DNA from: Streptomyces sp. CNQ-509
Lineage (GTDB): Bacteria; Actinomycetota; Actinomycetes; Streptomycetales; Streptomycetaceae
Direction of reading: 5' to 3'
Length of the DNA: 64,000 nucleotides
Assembly (NCBI RefSeq): GCF_001011035.1
Contig: NZ_CP011492.1
Coordinates: 4,101,501 to 4,165,500, forward strand
The notes under the pieces were generated by a model. It had not been told where the DNA came from and made no database searches. It saw nothing but the letters and a program-made list of their open reading frames with translations. Shown here one piece after another: positions 8,791-17,335 of the stretch (positions within the stretch are counted from its first letter, which is position 1; each line of letters begins with the position of its first letter). Position numbers and translations under genes: made by a program.

Positions 8791-8942
8791 TCCCCGGATC
8801 CGGATGCTACGAGCGGCCGCGCCTCGCCTGCGAGTACTGCGCCGTCGCCTCCTCCCCGCGGGCCGACCCGCGCACCCTCGACGCCGCCACCAGCCCCGAC
8901 ATGCACCTCGCCCCCGCCGGCACCCCGCTGGAGCGGGGGTAG
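8775..8942 (+). CDS. 55-residue Cys-containing small protein, unrecognised
   Basis: GTG start with GGGGGAAG about 7 bases upstream, overlapping the last 16 bases of the radical SAM gene. This is the arrangement of translationally coupled genes. The product begins VRIGVIPGSGCYERPRLACE and contains three cysteines in the first 22 residues (C11, C19, C22), then a Pro/Ala-rich tail. I recognise no family. It could be a substrate or accessory peptide of the radical SAM enzyme, or the surviving N-terminus of a larger gene truncated by a frameshift. Confidence 0.45.
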   Translation: MRIGVIPGSGCYERPRLACEYCAVASSPRADPRTLDAATSPDMHLAPAGTPLERG

Positions 8943-8949
8943 GCAACTG

Positions 8950-9156
8950 GTGACCGAGCGGTTCCTCACCGCCCGCCAGGACGACGGCAGCCTGCCCCGC
9001 CCGTCAACTGCGCCGGTCGGCGGAGATGTCGGAGAAGCAGAGTTCGCCCCCTTCGAGATGCACGGTGACAAGTCCACCCCCTACGGCCTCTTCCCGTGCG
9101 CCCCGGCTGACCGGCCGGTCTCCGCCTCGGCGGGCACGGGGTCCGGCTGCTGCTGA
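8950..9156 (+). CDS. 68-residue small protein ending in GSGCC
   Basis: GTG start 7 bp after the previous stop, with GGGGGTAGG upstream. The product opens MTERFLTARQDDGSLPRP, has a central acidic/aromatic part (EFAPFEMHGDK), and ends SASAGTGSGCC. The double C-terminal cysteine after a radical SAM gene brings RiPP-like precursors to mind, but there is no leader motif I know. The opening reads more like part of an ordinary enzyme. Downstream, another frame (LLLITGGRQLG) also looks protein-like. A frameshifted larger gene is thus an equally good explanation. Confidence 0.4.
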   Translation: MTERFLTARQDDGSLPRPSTAPVGGDVGEAEFAPFEMHGDKSTPYGLFPCAPADRPVSASAGTGSGCC

Positions 9157-9244
9157 TCACGGGCGGGCGGCAACTCGGCCCACGGCCCGGCAGCGTGCGC
9201 AGGCGGCGGAGCGGGGCTCCACGAGGTGTCGTACCCCGCCCCGC

Positions 9245-10654
9245 TCACGGCCGCAGCTTCCTGCGCAGGGCGAGTGCCGCTCCTGTGATCCGGCCGGCCC
9301 GGGCCAGGCGGTCGTAGACGTCAGCGAGGGCGGCGTGCCAGGGGCCGTCGGCGTACGTGGGGTAGGGGTGGACCGTCCTGGCGTACTGCGGTGCCGTCCA
9401 GCCGAGCCGGACGGCCGCGGCCAGGTGAGCGATGGTCTCGCCGGCGCGTGGCGCGACGACCGTGGCGCCGATGATGCGCGCGCGCGGGCCGAGCACGAGG
9501 GTGGTGAAGCCGTCGGTGCGGCCCTCGGCGACGGCGCGGTCGACCCGGTCGTGGGGCAGGGTGTGCACGCGTACGGTATCGCCGTGCTCGGCTCGGGCTT
9601 CTGCCGCGGTGCGGCCGACGCGGGCCACCTCGGGGTCGGTGAAGGTCACCCGGGGCACCGCGCCGTAGTCGATCCTGCGGCGCACGCCGAGCAGGGCTTC
9701 CGCAGCGGCGGCGCCGCCCTGCACACCGCCGAGGTGGGTGAAGGCGGAGCGGCCGGTGACGTCGCCGGCCGCGTAGATGCGCGGGTTGGCCGTCCGCAGC
9801 CGGTCGTTCACGCGGACGTCGCCGCGGTCGGTGAGCTGTACGCCCGCCTCCGCGAGGCCGAGGCCGGCAGTGTCGGCGCGGCGGCCGGTGACCGCGAGCA
9901 GGGTGTCGTAGGCCAGCGGGCCGCCCGGGCCGTGCATCGCACTGCCGGTGACCCTCTCGGCGCGGTAACCGGCCAGGACGGTGACGCCGTCCGCTTCCAG
10001 GGCGCGGCGCACTGCCTGGGAGGCGTCCGGTTCCTCGCGCGGGAGTAGCCTCTCCATCGCCTCCACCAGCGTCACCTGAGCCCCCAGGCGGGCGAAAGCC
10101 TGACCGAGTTCGCAGCCGATGGGTCCGCCGCCCAGCACCACGAGCCGCTCGGGCAGCCGGTCGAGGTCCCATAGGGAATCGCTGGTCAGGGGATCGGCCT
10201 CGGCCAGGCCCGGAACCGGCACCAGCGTGGGTGAGGAGCCGGTGGCGATGACCGCGTAGCGGAAGGAGATCTCGCGTTCGGCCACGGTGAGGGTGCGGGG
10301 GCCGGAGAAGGCTGCCCGGCCGTAGGCCGTCTCCACGCCGAGCGGGCGAAGCGACTCCGCCGAGTCGTGCGGCTCGATCGCCGCGATGGCGCCCTTCACG
10401 TGGCGCATGGCCGAGGCAAGGTCGACGGGACCTGAAGCGGCGGCGAGGCCGTAGGCGCCGGCGCGACGGGCGGCCGCGGTCTCGGCTGCCACGTGCAGCA
10501 GTGCCTTGCTGGGCACGCATCCCGTCCACAGGCAGTCCCCGCCCAGCCGGCCGCTCTCGACCAGCAGGGTGCGGGCGCCAAGTCGGCCGGCGGTACGGGC
10601 CGCGGTGAGTCCGGCGCTTCCGCCGCCGATGACGACCATGTCGTATGGGCTCAT
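9245..10654 (-). CDS. FAD-dependent disulfide oxidoreductase (MerA/Lpd-like)
   Basis: A 469-residue class I pyridine nucleotide-disulfide oxidoreductase. It has an N-terminal FAD fold (VVIGGGSAGLTAARTAG), a redox-active CLWTGC disulfide at Cys41/Cys46 followed by VPSK, and an NAD(P)H fold around VVLGGGPIGCELGQAFARLG. A second FAD motif is IYAAGDVTG, followed by a dimerisation domain. The C-terminal catalytic HPxxxE is here HPYPTYAD. It lacks the N-terminal metal-binding domain and the C-terminal Cys pair of mercuric reductase, so it is probably not a mercury enzyme. Such proteins are often neighbours of, or fused to, TVP38-type membrane proteins, and one is encoded nearby (11636). ATG at 10654 fits the family N-terminus; the ribosome site is weak. 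Confidence 0.88.
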   Translation of the reverse strand: MSPYDMVVIGGGSAGLTAARTAGRLGARTLLVESGRLGGDCLWTGCVPSKALLHVAAETAAARRAGAYGLAAASGPVDLASAMRHVKGAIAAIEPHDSAESLRPLGVETAYGRAAFSGPRTLTVAEREISFRYAVIATGSSPTLVPVPGLAEADPLTSDSLWDLDRLPERLVVLGGGPIGCELGQAFARLGAQVTLVEAMERLLPREEPDASQAVRRALEADGVTVLAGYRAERVTGSAMHGPGGPLAYDTLLAVTGRRADTAGLGLAEAGVQLTDRGDVRVNDRLRTANPRIYAAGDVTGRSAFTHLGGVQGGAAAAEALLGVRRRIDYGAVPRVTFTDPEVARVGRTAAEARAEHGDTVRVHTLPHDRVDRAVAEGRTDGFTTLVLGPRARIIGATVVAPRAGETIAHLAAAVRLGWTAPQYARTVHPYPTYADGPWHAALADVYDRLARAGRITGAALALRRKLRP

Positions 10655-10859
10655 GGTGCAGTATTGCTTCTCTGGCTGTGCGGGCGCCGGCACAGCGCGG
10701 GGACGGAGCCCGGCTTGCCGGGGAACCCTCCGGGACTCCTTCGGGCTACCCGGCGAGTCACGTCGGATCCGGCGGAATGCGGCGGCGCCCAGGCGAATTT
10801 CCTCGCCGGAGCGGTGTGGGACGGGCGCGACGGTCGACGGCAGTGCAGAGGAGCGGTGG

Positions 10860-11639
10860 GTGGACACAGAAGAGTGGCAGCGCTACGTCACCGCCTACCA
10901 CGACGCCCGCCCCGGAATCACCGAGCGGATCTTCGCACTGGCCGAGGCGTCCCCGTACGCCTGGCTGGCCGAACCGCTGCACGCCGGCCCGGGCCCGGTG
11001 CTGGACCTGGCCTGTGGCTCAGCGCCTACGCGCGAACTGCTCCCGGGCACCGGCTGGATCGGCGTCGACAGTTCGCGCGGTGAACTCGGCGAGGCGGCAC
11101 GCCGGGGCCGTGCGCCGCTGGTGCGGGCGAACGCGGATGCCCTGCCGGTGCGCACGGGGAGCATCGGCGTGGTGTGCGCGGCGATGTGCCTGCCGGTGGT
11201 GACCCCCCTGCCGCAGGTGCTCGGCGAGGTGCGGCGGGTGCTGCGCCCGGGCGGGCGGCTCGCGGCGCTTGTGCCCGCGTCCTCGGGCCTCTCGGTGGCC
11301 GGTGCGGCCGGCTGGGTCCGGGTCATGGGCGCGCTGCGAGCGGTGCACCAGCCGTGGCCCAACCCGGACGCCCGCGACGGCCTGGCCGGTCTGCTGCGCC
11401 GCGCAGGCTTCGCCGTACGCTCCGACGAACGGCACGTCTTCACGCTCGCCATCGAGACACCCCGGGCAGCCGCCTTGCTGGCCGAATCGCTCTACCTGCC
11501 GGATCTGACCGCGCGGCGGGCACAGTTCGCCAAGCGGTCGCTCGCCCGCTGGGCGCGCCCCGGCCGCCGGCTACAACTGCCGCTGCGCCGCGTCGTGGCC
11601 GAGCACCCGGCGCCGTACCCCGGTCGGGAAGGCGTATGA
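10860..11639 (+). CDS. class I SAM-dependent methyltransferase
   Basis: A 259-residue protein with SAM motif I VLDLACGSAPTREL, an acidic ribose-binding end (WIGVDSS), a motif II-like ANADALPVRTGSIGVVCAAM, and the post-motif VLGEVRRVLRPGGRLAAL of Methyltransf_11 proteins. The GTG at 10860 is preceded by GAGGAG at good distance. Its stop overlaps the ATG of the TVP38-family gene by four bases (ATGA), so the two are co-translated. The acceptor is unknown. The context (lipid-head-group enzyme, TVP38 protein, ABC importer) makes a lipid or small-molecule substrate plausible. Confidence 0.82.
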   Translation: MDTEEWQRYVTAYHDARPGITERIFALAEASPYAWLAEPLHAGPGPVLDLACGSAPTRELLPGTGWIGVDSSRGELGEAARRGRAPLVRANADALPVRTGSIGVVCAAMCLPVVTPLPQVLGEVRRVLRPGGRLAALVPASSGLSVAGAAGWVRVMGALRAVHQPWPNPDARDGLAGLLRRAGFAVRSDERHVFTLAIETPRAAALLAESLYLPDLTARRAQFAKRSLARWARPGRRLQLPLRRVVAEHPAPYPGREGV

Positions 11640-12364
11640 GCACCGACGCCGACCGGACTCTGCCCGAGTCGTCGGCGACGCCCGGCCGCGGCTCCTCGCG
11701 CGGCGCCCTGGTCAAGCTGCTCGTTCTGGTCACGCTCCTCGCCGGGACGGCCTGCTGGGTCGTCCTGGGCGGGGCCGGGTTGCTGGGCGACATACGCCGC
11801 TGGGTGGACGGGCTGGGCGTGTGGGGACCGCTGGTCTTCGTCCTCTGCTACGCCCTGGCCGTGACCGCGCTGCTGCCCGGGTCCGTGCTGACGGCGTCCG
11901 CGGGGGCACTGTTCGGCCTGACGGTGGGCGTGGTGGTCGTCATGGCGGGGGCCATCGCGGGCGCCGTGCTCTCTTTCGGACTCGCCCGCTGGCTGGGCCG
12001 GCCGGCCGTCGCCCGGTACACCGGCGCGGGGAGGCTGGCCCGGCTGGACGTCCACCTCTCCCGCCGCGGCTTCGTCGCCGTGCTGCTGCTGCGCCTGGTG
12101 GCGCTCTTCCCCTTCGCCGCCGTCAACTACGGCGCGGGGGTCGCCGGGGTGCGGTTCGGGCCGTACGTGGCGGCCACCGCGCTGGGCATCCTGCCGGCCA
12201 CGTTCGTCTACACGGGCCTCGGCGGGGCGCTGGGCGACCCGGGCTCCCCGCTGCTGTGGCTCGCGCCGGCGGGGCTGCTGGTGCTGAGCGCCGGCGGCTG
12301 GTGGGCGACGAAGCTGCTGCGCGCCCGTACCGGAGACGTCAGCGAAGCAGCCGATAGCCGGTGA
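11636..12364 (+). CDS. TVP38/TMEM64-family (VTT domain) membrane protein
   Basis: A 242-residue inner-membrane protein with about six hydrophobic segments. The central VTT/SNARE-associated domain is visible as FVLCYALAVTALLPGSVLTA (a re-entrant loop), then GALFGLTVGV and the conserved FPFAAVNYGAGVAGVRFGPY and LGILPATFVYTGLGG near the end. The family is related to DedA lipid scramblases and includes E. coli YdjX and YdjZ. The gene overlaps the methyltransferase by 4 bp and is convergent with the CDP-alcohol phosphatidyltransferase gene, sharing 26 bp of coding sequence at their 3' ends. Its role is probably in moving or sensing a lipid-like molecule; this is inference. Confidence 0.85.
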   Translation: MSTDADRTLPESSATPGRGSSRGALVKLLVLVTLLAGTACWVVLGGAGLLGDIRRWVDGLGVWGPLVFVLCYALAVTALLPGSVLTASAGALFGLTVGVVVVMAGAIAGAVLSFGLARWLGRPAVARYTGAGRLARLDVHLSRRGFVAVLLLRLVALFPFAAVNYGAGVAGVRFGPYVAATALGILPATFVYTGLGGALGDPGSPLLWLAPAGLLVLSAGGWWATKLLRARTGDVSEAADSR

Positions 12365-12956
12365 CGACGCGGTGGGCGGCGGTGACGGCCACGACCGCCG
12401 CCCACACCCACGCGAGGGCATGGGCGTGGGCGGGCAGCAGACACCACAGGGTGTGGACCGCGATGGTCTCGCCGCCCTCGGCCAGACCGCCGAGGAAGTT
12501 CAGCGAGCGACCGCGGGAGAGCCGGTCGTCCGTCCGCCGGCGTCCGGTGCGCTCGGCGAGGGAGGAGTAGGCGAGGAAGGCCGTGCCGTTGACGTAGTAG
12601 GCGAGCAGCACCAGCAGGAACGGCAGCGCGCTGCCGCCCGCCCCGACCGCGACGCCGACCACGAACGCCCCGTAGCAGAGGAAGTCGGCCGCGATGTCGA
12701 GGAATCCGCCCGCCCCGCCGGCGGCGGTGCCCCGGCGCCGGGCGAGCGGGCCGTCCAGACCGTCAGTCAGCCGGGAGGCCAGCCACAGCACGGCGGCCGT
12801 CGTCCACCAGCCGCTCGCCGCCGCCCCGGCGCCCGCCAGGCCCAGAACGGCGCCGAGTGCGGTGAGCCGGTTCGGCGTGACGGCCGGGCGGTCCAGGCGG
12901 GCGGCGAACCTGCCCATCGGGCCGGCCAGCATCGCCCGCGCCCGCGCGTCCAGCAT
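12339..12956 (-). CDS. CDP-alcohol phosphatidyltransferase-family membrane protein (YnjF-like)
   Basis: A 205-residue multi-pass protein carrying the family motif DGxxDGxxAR...GxxxDxxxD as LTDGLDGPLARRRG, then GGFLDIAADF. These aspartates bind Mg2+ and the CDP-alcohol. ATG 12956 has GAAGGGA 6-7 bases upstream; a longer frame adds 40 Arg-rich residues of doubtful reality. The 3' end overlaps the convergent TVP38-family gene by 26 bp. E. coli YnjF, a protein of the same family, is also encoded beside a YnjBCD importer, so the association seems old. The acceptor alcohol is unknown. Confidence 0.85.
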   Translation of the reverse strand: MLDARARAMLAGPMGRFAARLDRPAVTPNRLTALGAVLGLAGAGAAASGWWTTAAVLWLASRLTDGLDGPLARRRGTAAGGAGGFLDIAADFLCYGAFVVGVAVGAGGSALPFLLVLLAYYVNGTAFLAYSSLAERTGRRRTDDRLSRGRSLNFLGGLAEGGETIAVHTLWCLLPAHAHALAWVWAAVVAVTAAHRVVTGYRLLR

Positions 12957-13123
12957 CAGGTGTCCCTTCCGTACTCCCGGGCCCCGCTGCCACCGCCACA
13001 GAGGGACGTTCCCGGACCTGCCGTCGTGCTCCATCTCAGCACGGCCGGGTGCGGCTCGGGCTCTCCGCCGGGTCACTGCCGTGGATCTGGGTAAGGCACG
13101 GACGACGACAAGGAGTTGCCTGG

Positions 13124-14389
13124 ATGCGGATACGGACTCGGCGGCCCGCCCTGCGGCGCAGCCGGAGCGGTACGGGTGCGGCGGCCTGGACGGGGGCCGC
13201 CGCGATGCTGCTGGCGGCCTGCTCGGGCGGGGGAGACCAGGAGGCGCTGCCGAAGAACTGGTCCGAGCTGCGTGCCGCAGCCCGCGGCCAGACGGTGAAC
13301 CTGTTCATGTACGGCGGCGACCAGGGGGCCAACGCCTACGTCGACGACGAGGTCGTGCCGGCGGCGGAGAAGCTCGGCATCGGCGTCAAGCGGGTGCCGG
13401 TCGCCGACACCCAGGACGCCCTACAGAAGGTCCTGGGCGATATCCGGGCGGGCAAGGACAGCGGTGGGGCCGTCGACCTGGTGTGGGTCAACGGCGAGAA
13501 CTTCCGCACCGGCAAGGAGGCCGGCCTGTGGCTGTGCGGGTACACCGGCCTGATGCCCAACCAGAAGTACGTCGACGACTCCGACCCGACCCTCACCCAC
13601 GACTTCGGCACCCCGGTGGACGACTGTGAAACCCCGTGGAGCCGGGCGCAGTTCGCGTTCGTCTACGACTCCGCCCGCATTCCGGATCCGCCGCGCACGA
13701 CCGCCGGGCTCATTGAGTGGGCCGAGAAGAACCCCGGACGCTTCACCTACCCCGCGCCCCCGGACTTCACCGGCTCCGCCTTCGTCCGCCAGATGCTGTA
13801 CACCACCGCTCAGAACGGGGCTGCGGTCCCGCAGACGTACAGCGAGAGCGCGTACGAGAAGGTGACGCCGGCGCTGTGGGAGCAGCTCGCCGGACTCAGG
13901 CCGCATCTGTGGCGCGACGGCACCACCTACCCGAAGGACGCCGCCGCCCAGGGCGACCTCTTCGCCAACGGTGAGGTGGACATGACGATGACCTACAATC
14001 CCGCCGAGGTGCCGGGCCTGGTCGCCAGAGGCCACTACCCGAAGAGCACCCGCGTGTTCGTGCCCGAGGACGGCACGCTGGGCAACACCAGCTACCTCGC
14101 CGTGCCGGAGAACGCCGCGCACCGCGAGGCGGCTCTGGTGCTGTCCGACCTGATGCTCTCGCCCGCACAGCAGCACGCCAAGGCGCAGCCCGGTGGCTGG
14201 GGTGCGTACACCGTCCTCGACCACGAGCGGCTGCCCGAACGGTGGCGGAAGAAGTTCGCCGCCCTCGACACCCCCGCCACCACACTGCCGATCGATGAAC
14301 TCTCCCGCAACGCCCGGCCGGAACTGAGCGGCGACTGGGTGGCCCCGCTGGACAAGGGATGGAAGCAGCACGTGCCGACGGGCTCATGA
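13124..14389 (+). CDS. YnjB-like ABC transporter substrate-binding lipoprotein
   Basis: A 421-residue exported solute-binding protein. The signal peptide is Arg-rich (MRIRTRRPALRRSRSG) and ends in lipobox LAAC, so it is anchored to the membrane by a lipidated cysteine. The mature part starts NWSELRAAARGQTV and includes GGAVDLVWVNGENFRTGKEA, which closely follows the E. coli YnjB pattern (COG4134). ATG 13124 has AAGGAG 8 bases upstream. Its stop overlaps the first permease gene by 4 bp. The four-gene set (binding protein, two permeases, ATPase) is a complete importer. YnjB-type substrates are unproven; thiamine-like or sulfur compounds have been suggested for relatives. Confidence 0.88.
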   Translation: MRIRTRRPALRRSRSGTGAAAWTGAAAMLLAACSGGGDQEALPKNWSELRAAARGQTVNLFMYGGDQGANAYVDDEVVPAAEKLGIGVKRVPVADTQDALQKVLGDIRAGKDSGGAVDLVWVNGENFRTGKEAGLWLCGYTGLMPNQKYVDDSDPTLTHDFGTPVDDCETPWSRAQFAFVYDSARIPDPPRTTAGLIEWAEKNPGRFTYPAPPDFTGSAFVRQMLYTTAQNGAAVPQTYSESAYEKVTPALWEQLAGLRPHLWRDGTTYPKDAAAQGDLFANGEVDMTMTYNPAEVPGLVARGHYPKSTRVFVPEDGTLGNTSYLAVPENAAHREAALVLSDLMLSPAQQHAKAQPGGWGAYTVLDHERLPERWRKKFAALDTPATTLPIDELSRNARPELSGDWVAPLDKGWKQHVPTGS

Positions 14390-15252
14390 CCACGCACCGC
14401 GCACGGGGCCTGCTGCTGGTGCTGCCTGCGCTCACCGTCGTGGCCCTGGCCTGCTGCGGTCTCGCCCTGGCCGTGCGCGGCAGCCTGGCCGACGGCCTCG
14501 GCGCCGGCTGGAGCCCCGCCGCGTACGCCGGGCTGCTCGACGACCCGGTCCTCGTCGGCTCCCTGCTGCTCAGCCTGAAGATCGCCGCCGCCGGCACGGC
14601 GGGATCCGCGGTCCTCGCCCTGGCGGTGGTCGGCGCGGTCAGCACCGCCCGGCGCTCCCGGGGCGTCGTGGAGGCGGTGGCCCGGGCCACCCTCGCCGTG
14701 CCGCACGCCCTGGCCGCCGCCGCCTTCGCCCTGCTGCTGGCCGGCTCCGGACTCCTCTCCCGCCTCGCCCGCGCCGCCGGCTGGACTGACGAGCCCGCCG
14801 ACTTCCCCGCGCTGGTCGCCGGCGAGGGCCAGATCGCCATCGTGCTCAGCTACGTCTGGAAGGAGGCACCGTTCATCGTCCTGATGCTGCTGGCCGCGCA
14901 CACGCCCGCCGTACGTGACCTGGAGACGGCCGTGCGCACCCTGGGCGCCGGCCGCTGGCAGCGCCTGCGGCACGTCACCTGGCCGCTGCTCGCGGCCGCC
15001 CTGCTGGAGGCGTGCCTGCTGGTGTTCGCCTTCACCTTCGCCGCCTACGAAATCCCCGCGCTGCTCGGGGCGACCGCGCCGCGCGCGCTGCCGGTGGAGG
15101 CGGTGGAGCTGTACCGCTCGGTCGCACTGGAGGACCGGCCGCGCGCCCTGGCGCTCGCCGTGGTCATCGGCGCCGTGGTCGCGCTGGCGGCCCTCGCCGC
15201 CGCGGTGATCTCCCGGCGACTGCTGCGCGCACGAGTCGGGGCCGGCCGGTGA
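14386..15252 (+). CDS. ABC transporter permease 1 (YnjC N-half-like)
   Basis: A 288-residue integral membrane protein with about six helices. The cytoplasmic EAA-type loop that meets the ATPase reads RDLETAVRTLGAGRWQRLRH. In E. coli YnjC the two permease modules are fused in one chain; here they are two genes overlapping by 4 bp (GTGA). The start ATG overlaps the stop of the binding-protein gene. A helix-rich beginning (LLLVLPALTVVALACCGLAL) fits an uncleaved signal anchor. Confidence 0.87.
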   Translation: MTTHRARGLLLVLPALTVVALACCGLALAVRGSLADGLGAGWSPAAYAGLLDDPVLVGSLLLSLKIAAAGTAGSAVLALAVVGAVSTARRSRGVVEAVARATLAVPHALAAAAFALLLAGSGLLSRLARAAGWTDEPADFPALVAGEGQIAIVLSYVWKEAPFIVLMLLAAHTPAVRDLETAVRTLGAGRWQRLRHVTWPLLAAALLEACLLVFAFTFAAYEIPALLGATAPRALPVEAVELYRSVALEDRPRALALAVVIGAVVALAALAAAVISRRLLRARVGAGR

Positions 15253-16094
15253 ACCGGCTGAACAAGGTGGGGCGGTCGGCCGGGTACGCGGTCCTCGCGG
15301 TCTGGGTGGCGGCCCCCGTACTGCCGCTGCTGCTGTGGGCGTTCACGGGCCGCTGGGTCTATCCGGCGCTGCTGCCGCAGGACTTCTCCACCCGGGCCTG
15401 GGCTCGCGTGGCGGATCCGCAGCAGCAGGTCCTCGACGCGCTCGGCACCTCCCTGGCGCTGGCTTCCTGCACCGCCGTCGTCGGTACCACCCTCGGCGCG
15501 CTCGCCGCCCGCGGCCTGGTGCTGTACGCGCCGCCGGCCGCGGGGCTGCTGCGTGTGCTGCTGCTCGCGCCGGTGCTGGTGCCACCGTTCGCGCTCGCCG
15601 TCGGCGTGCAGGAGATGTTCGTACGCGCCGGGCTCGCCGATCACGCCGTAGGCGTGGCCCTGGTGCACTTGGTGCCCGCACTGCCGTACACAGTGCTCGT
15701 GATGACCGGCGCCCACGCCACCTACGACATCCGCATGGAACACGCGGCGCGGACGCTCGGCGCCTCCCGCACCGCCGTGCTGCGCAACGTCACCCTGCCG
15801 CTGCTGGCCCCGGCGCTGCTGGCCGCGGCCACGCTGGCCTTCTTGGTGTCCTGGAGCGAATACCTGATGACCGTGCTCGTCGGCGGCGGACTGGTCACCA
15901 CGCTGCCGCTGCTGCTGTTCTCCACCGCGGCAGGCAGCGGCAACCAGCCGCTGACCGCGGTGCTGGGCATCCTCATCGCCGTACCCCCGGTCCTGCTGTT
16001 CGGCCTGGCCGCCGCCCTCCTGCGACGCCGCCGCGCACCGTGGGCCGACCCCACCCCGCCGTCCCCGCGCACCGAGAGGGCCGCCGCCTCATGA
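15249..16094 (+). CDS. ABC transporter permease 2 (YnjC C-half-like)
   Basis: A 281-residue membrane protein starting at a GTG that overlaps the TGA of permease 1. It has six predicted helices; the EAA loop is MEHAARTLGASRTAVLRNVT, followed by LPLLAPALLAAATLAFL. It forms a heterodimeric channel with permease 1. The next gene, the ATPase, overlaps its stop by 4 bp, so the importer genes are tightly coupled. Confidence 0.87.
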   Translation: MNRLNKVGRSAGYAVLAVWVAAPVLPLLLWAFTGRWVYPALLPQDFSTRAWARVADPQQQVLDALGTSLALASCTAVVGTTLGALAARGLVLYAPPAAGLLRVLLLAPVLVPPFALAVGVQEMFVRAGLADHAVGVALVHLVPALPYTVLVMTGAHATYDIRMEHAARTLGASRTAVLRNVTLPLLAPALLAAATLAFLVSWSEYLMTVLVGGGLVTTLPLLLFSTAAGSGNQPLTAVLGILIAVPPVLLFGLAAALLRRRRAPWADPTPPSPRTERAAAS

Positions 16095-17152
16095 CCCCGA
16101 CGCCCCCCGCCCCGGCCCACGGCCTGCGCATGTCCGGCATCACCGTCACCCACCCCGGGCAGCGCGGGCGCCGGGCAACCGTCCTGGACGGCCTCGACCT
16201 GGACGTCGGCGACGGCCGGCTGCTCGCCCTGCTGGGCCCGTCCGGCTGCGGCAAGACCACCACCGTGCAGGTGATATCCGGACTGCTGAGGCCCGACCAC
16301 GGCACCGTCCACGTCGGCGGGCACGACATCACCCGGACACCGCCCGAGCGCCGCGGCGCCGCCGTCGTCTTCCAGCAGCCCATGCTGCTGCCCCACCGCA
16401 CCGCGCTCGACAACGTCGCCCTCCCGGTCCGGCTGCGCGGGCAGCACCGCCGCGCCGCCCGTACTGCCGCCCACGACGAACTCGCGCGCGTCGGCGTGGC
16501 GGACCTCGCAGGCCGCTACCCGCGCCAGCTCTCCGGCGGCCAGGCGCAGCGGGTCGCCCTGGCCCGCGCGCTCGCCGCCCGGCCCCGAGTGCTGCTGCTC
16601 GACGAGCCGTTCAGCGCCCTGGACACCGGGCTACGGCACGAAATGCGCGAACTGCTCGCCTCGGTGCAGCGTCAACTGCGCCTGACCACCGTGCTGGTCA
16701 CCCACGACCGCTCCGAGGCCGCCGCCGTCGCCGACACCGTCGCCATCCTGCACGGCGGACGCCTGCTCCAGCACGCCCCGGCCGCCGACCTCCACGCCCG
16801 CCCCGCCTCCCGCACCGTGGCCCACTTCCTCGGCGCACCCACCGCACTCCCCGGCACCGCCACCGGACACTTCACCTGCGCGCTCGGCCGGCTGAAGCTC
16901 CCCGACCACGTCCACCACCGCGGGCCCGGCTACCTCGTCATCCGGCCCGAGACGGTCACGCTGGGCGACGGACCCGACGCGGTGCCCGCCACCGTAGGCA
17001 CCGTGCGCCCGGACGGCGCCTTCACCGCCCTGCGCGCCGAGACGAACGCCGGCCCCGTACACGCCCTGCTCCCGCCCGGCCCGCCGCCGGCCGTCGGCGA
17101 ACAGATCCGGCTGCGACTGCCCGTGGAACACCGCTGGGTGGTGCCCGGCTGA
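16091..17152 (+). CDS. ABC transporter ATPase (YnjD-like) with C-terminal TOBE-like domain
   Basis: A 353-residue nucleotide-binding subunit. Walker A is GPSGCGKTTT, Q-loop VVFQQPMLLP, signature LSGGQAQRVALARAL, Walker B VLLLDEPFSALD and the switch His in VLVTHDRSEA. About 100 residues follow the nucleotide-binding domain (YLVIRPETVTLGDGPDAVPA), resembling a TOBE regulatory domain of MOI-type importers such as those for thiamine, iron or molybdate. It is the last gene of the run; a palindromic terminator-like hairpin on the opposite strand lies about 110 bp downstream. Confidence 0.9.
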   Translation: MTPTPPAPAHGLRMSGITVTHPGQRGRRATVLDGLDLDVGDGRLLALLGPSGCGKTTTVQVISGLLRPDHGTVHVGGHDITRTPPERRGAAVVFQQPMLLPHRTALDNVALPVRLRGQHRRAARTAAHDELARVGVADLAGRYPRQLSGGQAQRVALARALAARPRVLLLDEPFSALDTGLRHEMRELLASVQRQLRLTTVLVTHDRSEAAAVADTVAILHGGRLLQHAPAADLHARPASRTVAHFLGAPTALPGTATGHFTCALGRLKLPDHVHHRGPGYLVIRPETVTLGDGPDAVPATVGTVRPDGAFTALRAETNAGPVHALLPPGPPPAVGEQIRLRLPVEHRWVVPG

Positions 17153-17259
17153 CCGGCTGCGAGGGCGCCCTACCTGCTGGATCGCGGCTTTTGCGCAGCC
17201 GCTTGTGCTAGCCGGTCAACGGGCAGGCACGCGGCTCTCCATGGGTCCGGACAACTCAT

Positions 17260-17286
17260 AATCCCCAGGTCGCCGACCTGGGGATT
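17260..17286 (-). terminator. hairpin terminator beyond the displaced tRNA-Gly 3' end
   Basis: AATCCCCAGGTC-GCC-GACCTGGGGATT is a perfect 12-bp stem with a 3-nt loop. It sits directly 3' of the tRNA fragment copy at 17292-17335 in minus-strand sense, just as a similar hairpin sits 3' of the intact tRNA-Gly at 22956-22980. It is probably the original chromosomal terminator of the tRNA gene, left behind when the island integrated. Confidence 0.7.
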
Positions 17287-17291
17287 CGTCA

Positions 17292-17335
17292 TGGAGCGGG
17301 CGACGGGAATCGAACCCGCGCTCTGAGCTTGGGAA
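17292..17335 (-). repeat. distal attachment-site copy (44-bp direct repeat)
   Basis: This copy is identical to 22987-23030. In minus-strand sense it runs from the anticodon-loop region to the CCA end of tRNA-Gly, with no 5' half, so it is not a functional tRNA. It marks the chromosome-island junction. Confidence 0.85.

Noticed and set aside
9245..10654. Mercuric reductase (mercury resistance)
   Set aside because: No N-terminal metal-binding domain, no C-terminal cysteine pair and no merR or merT nearby.
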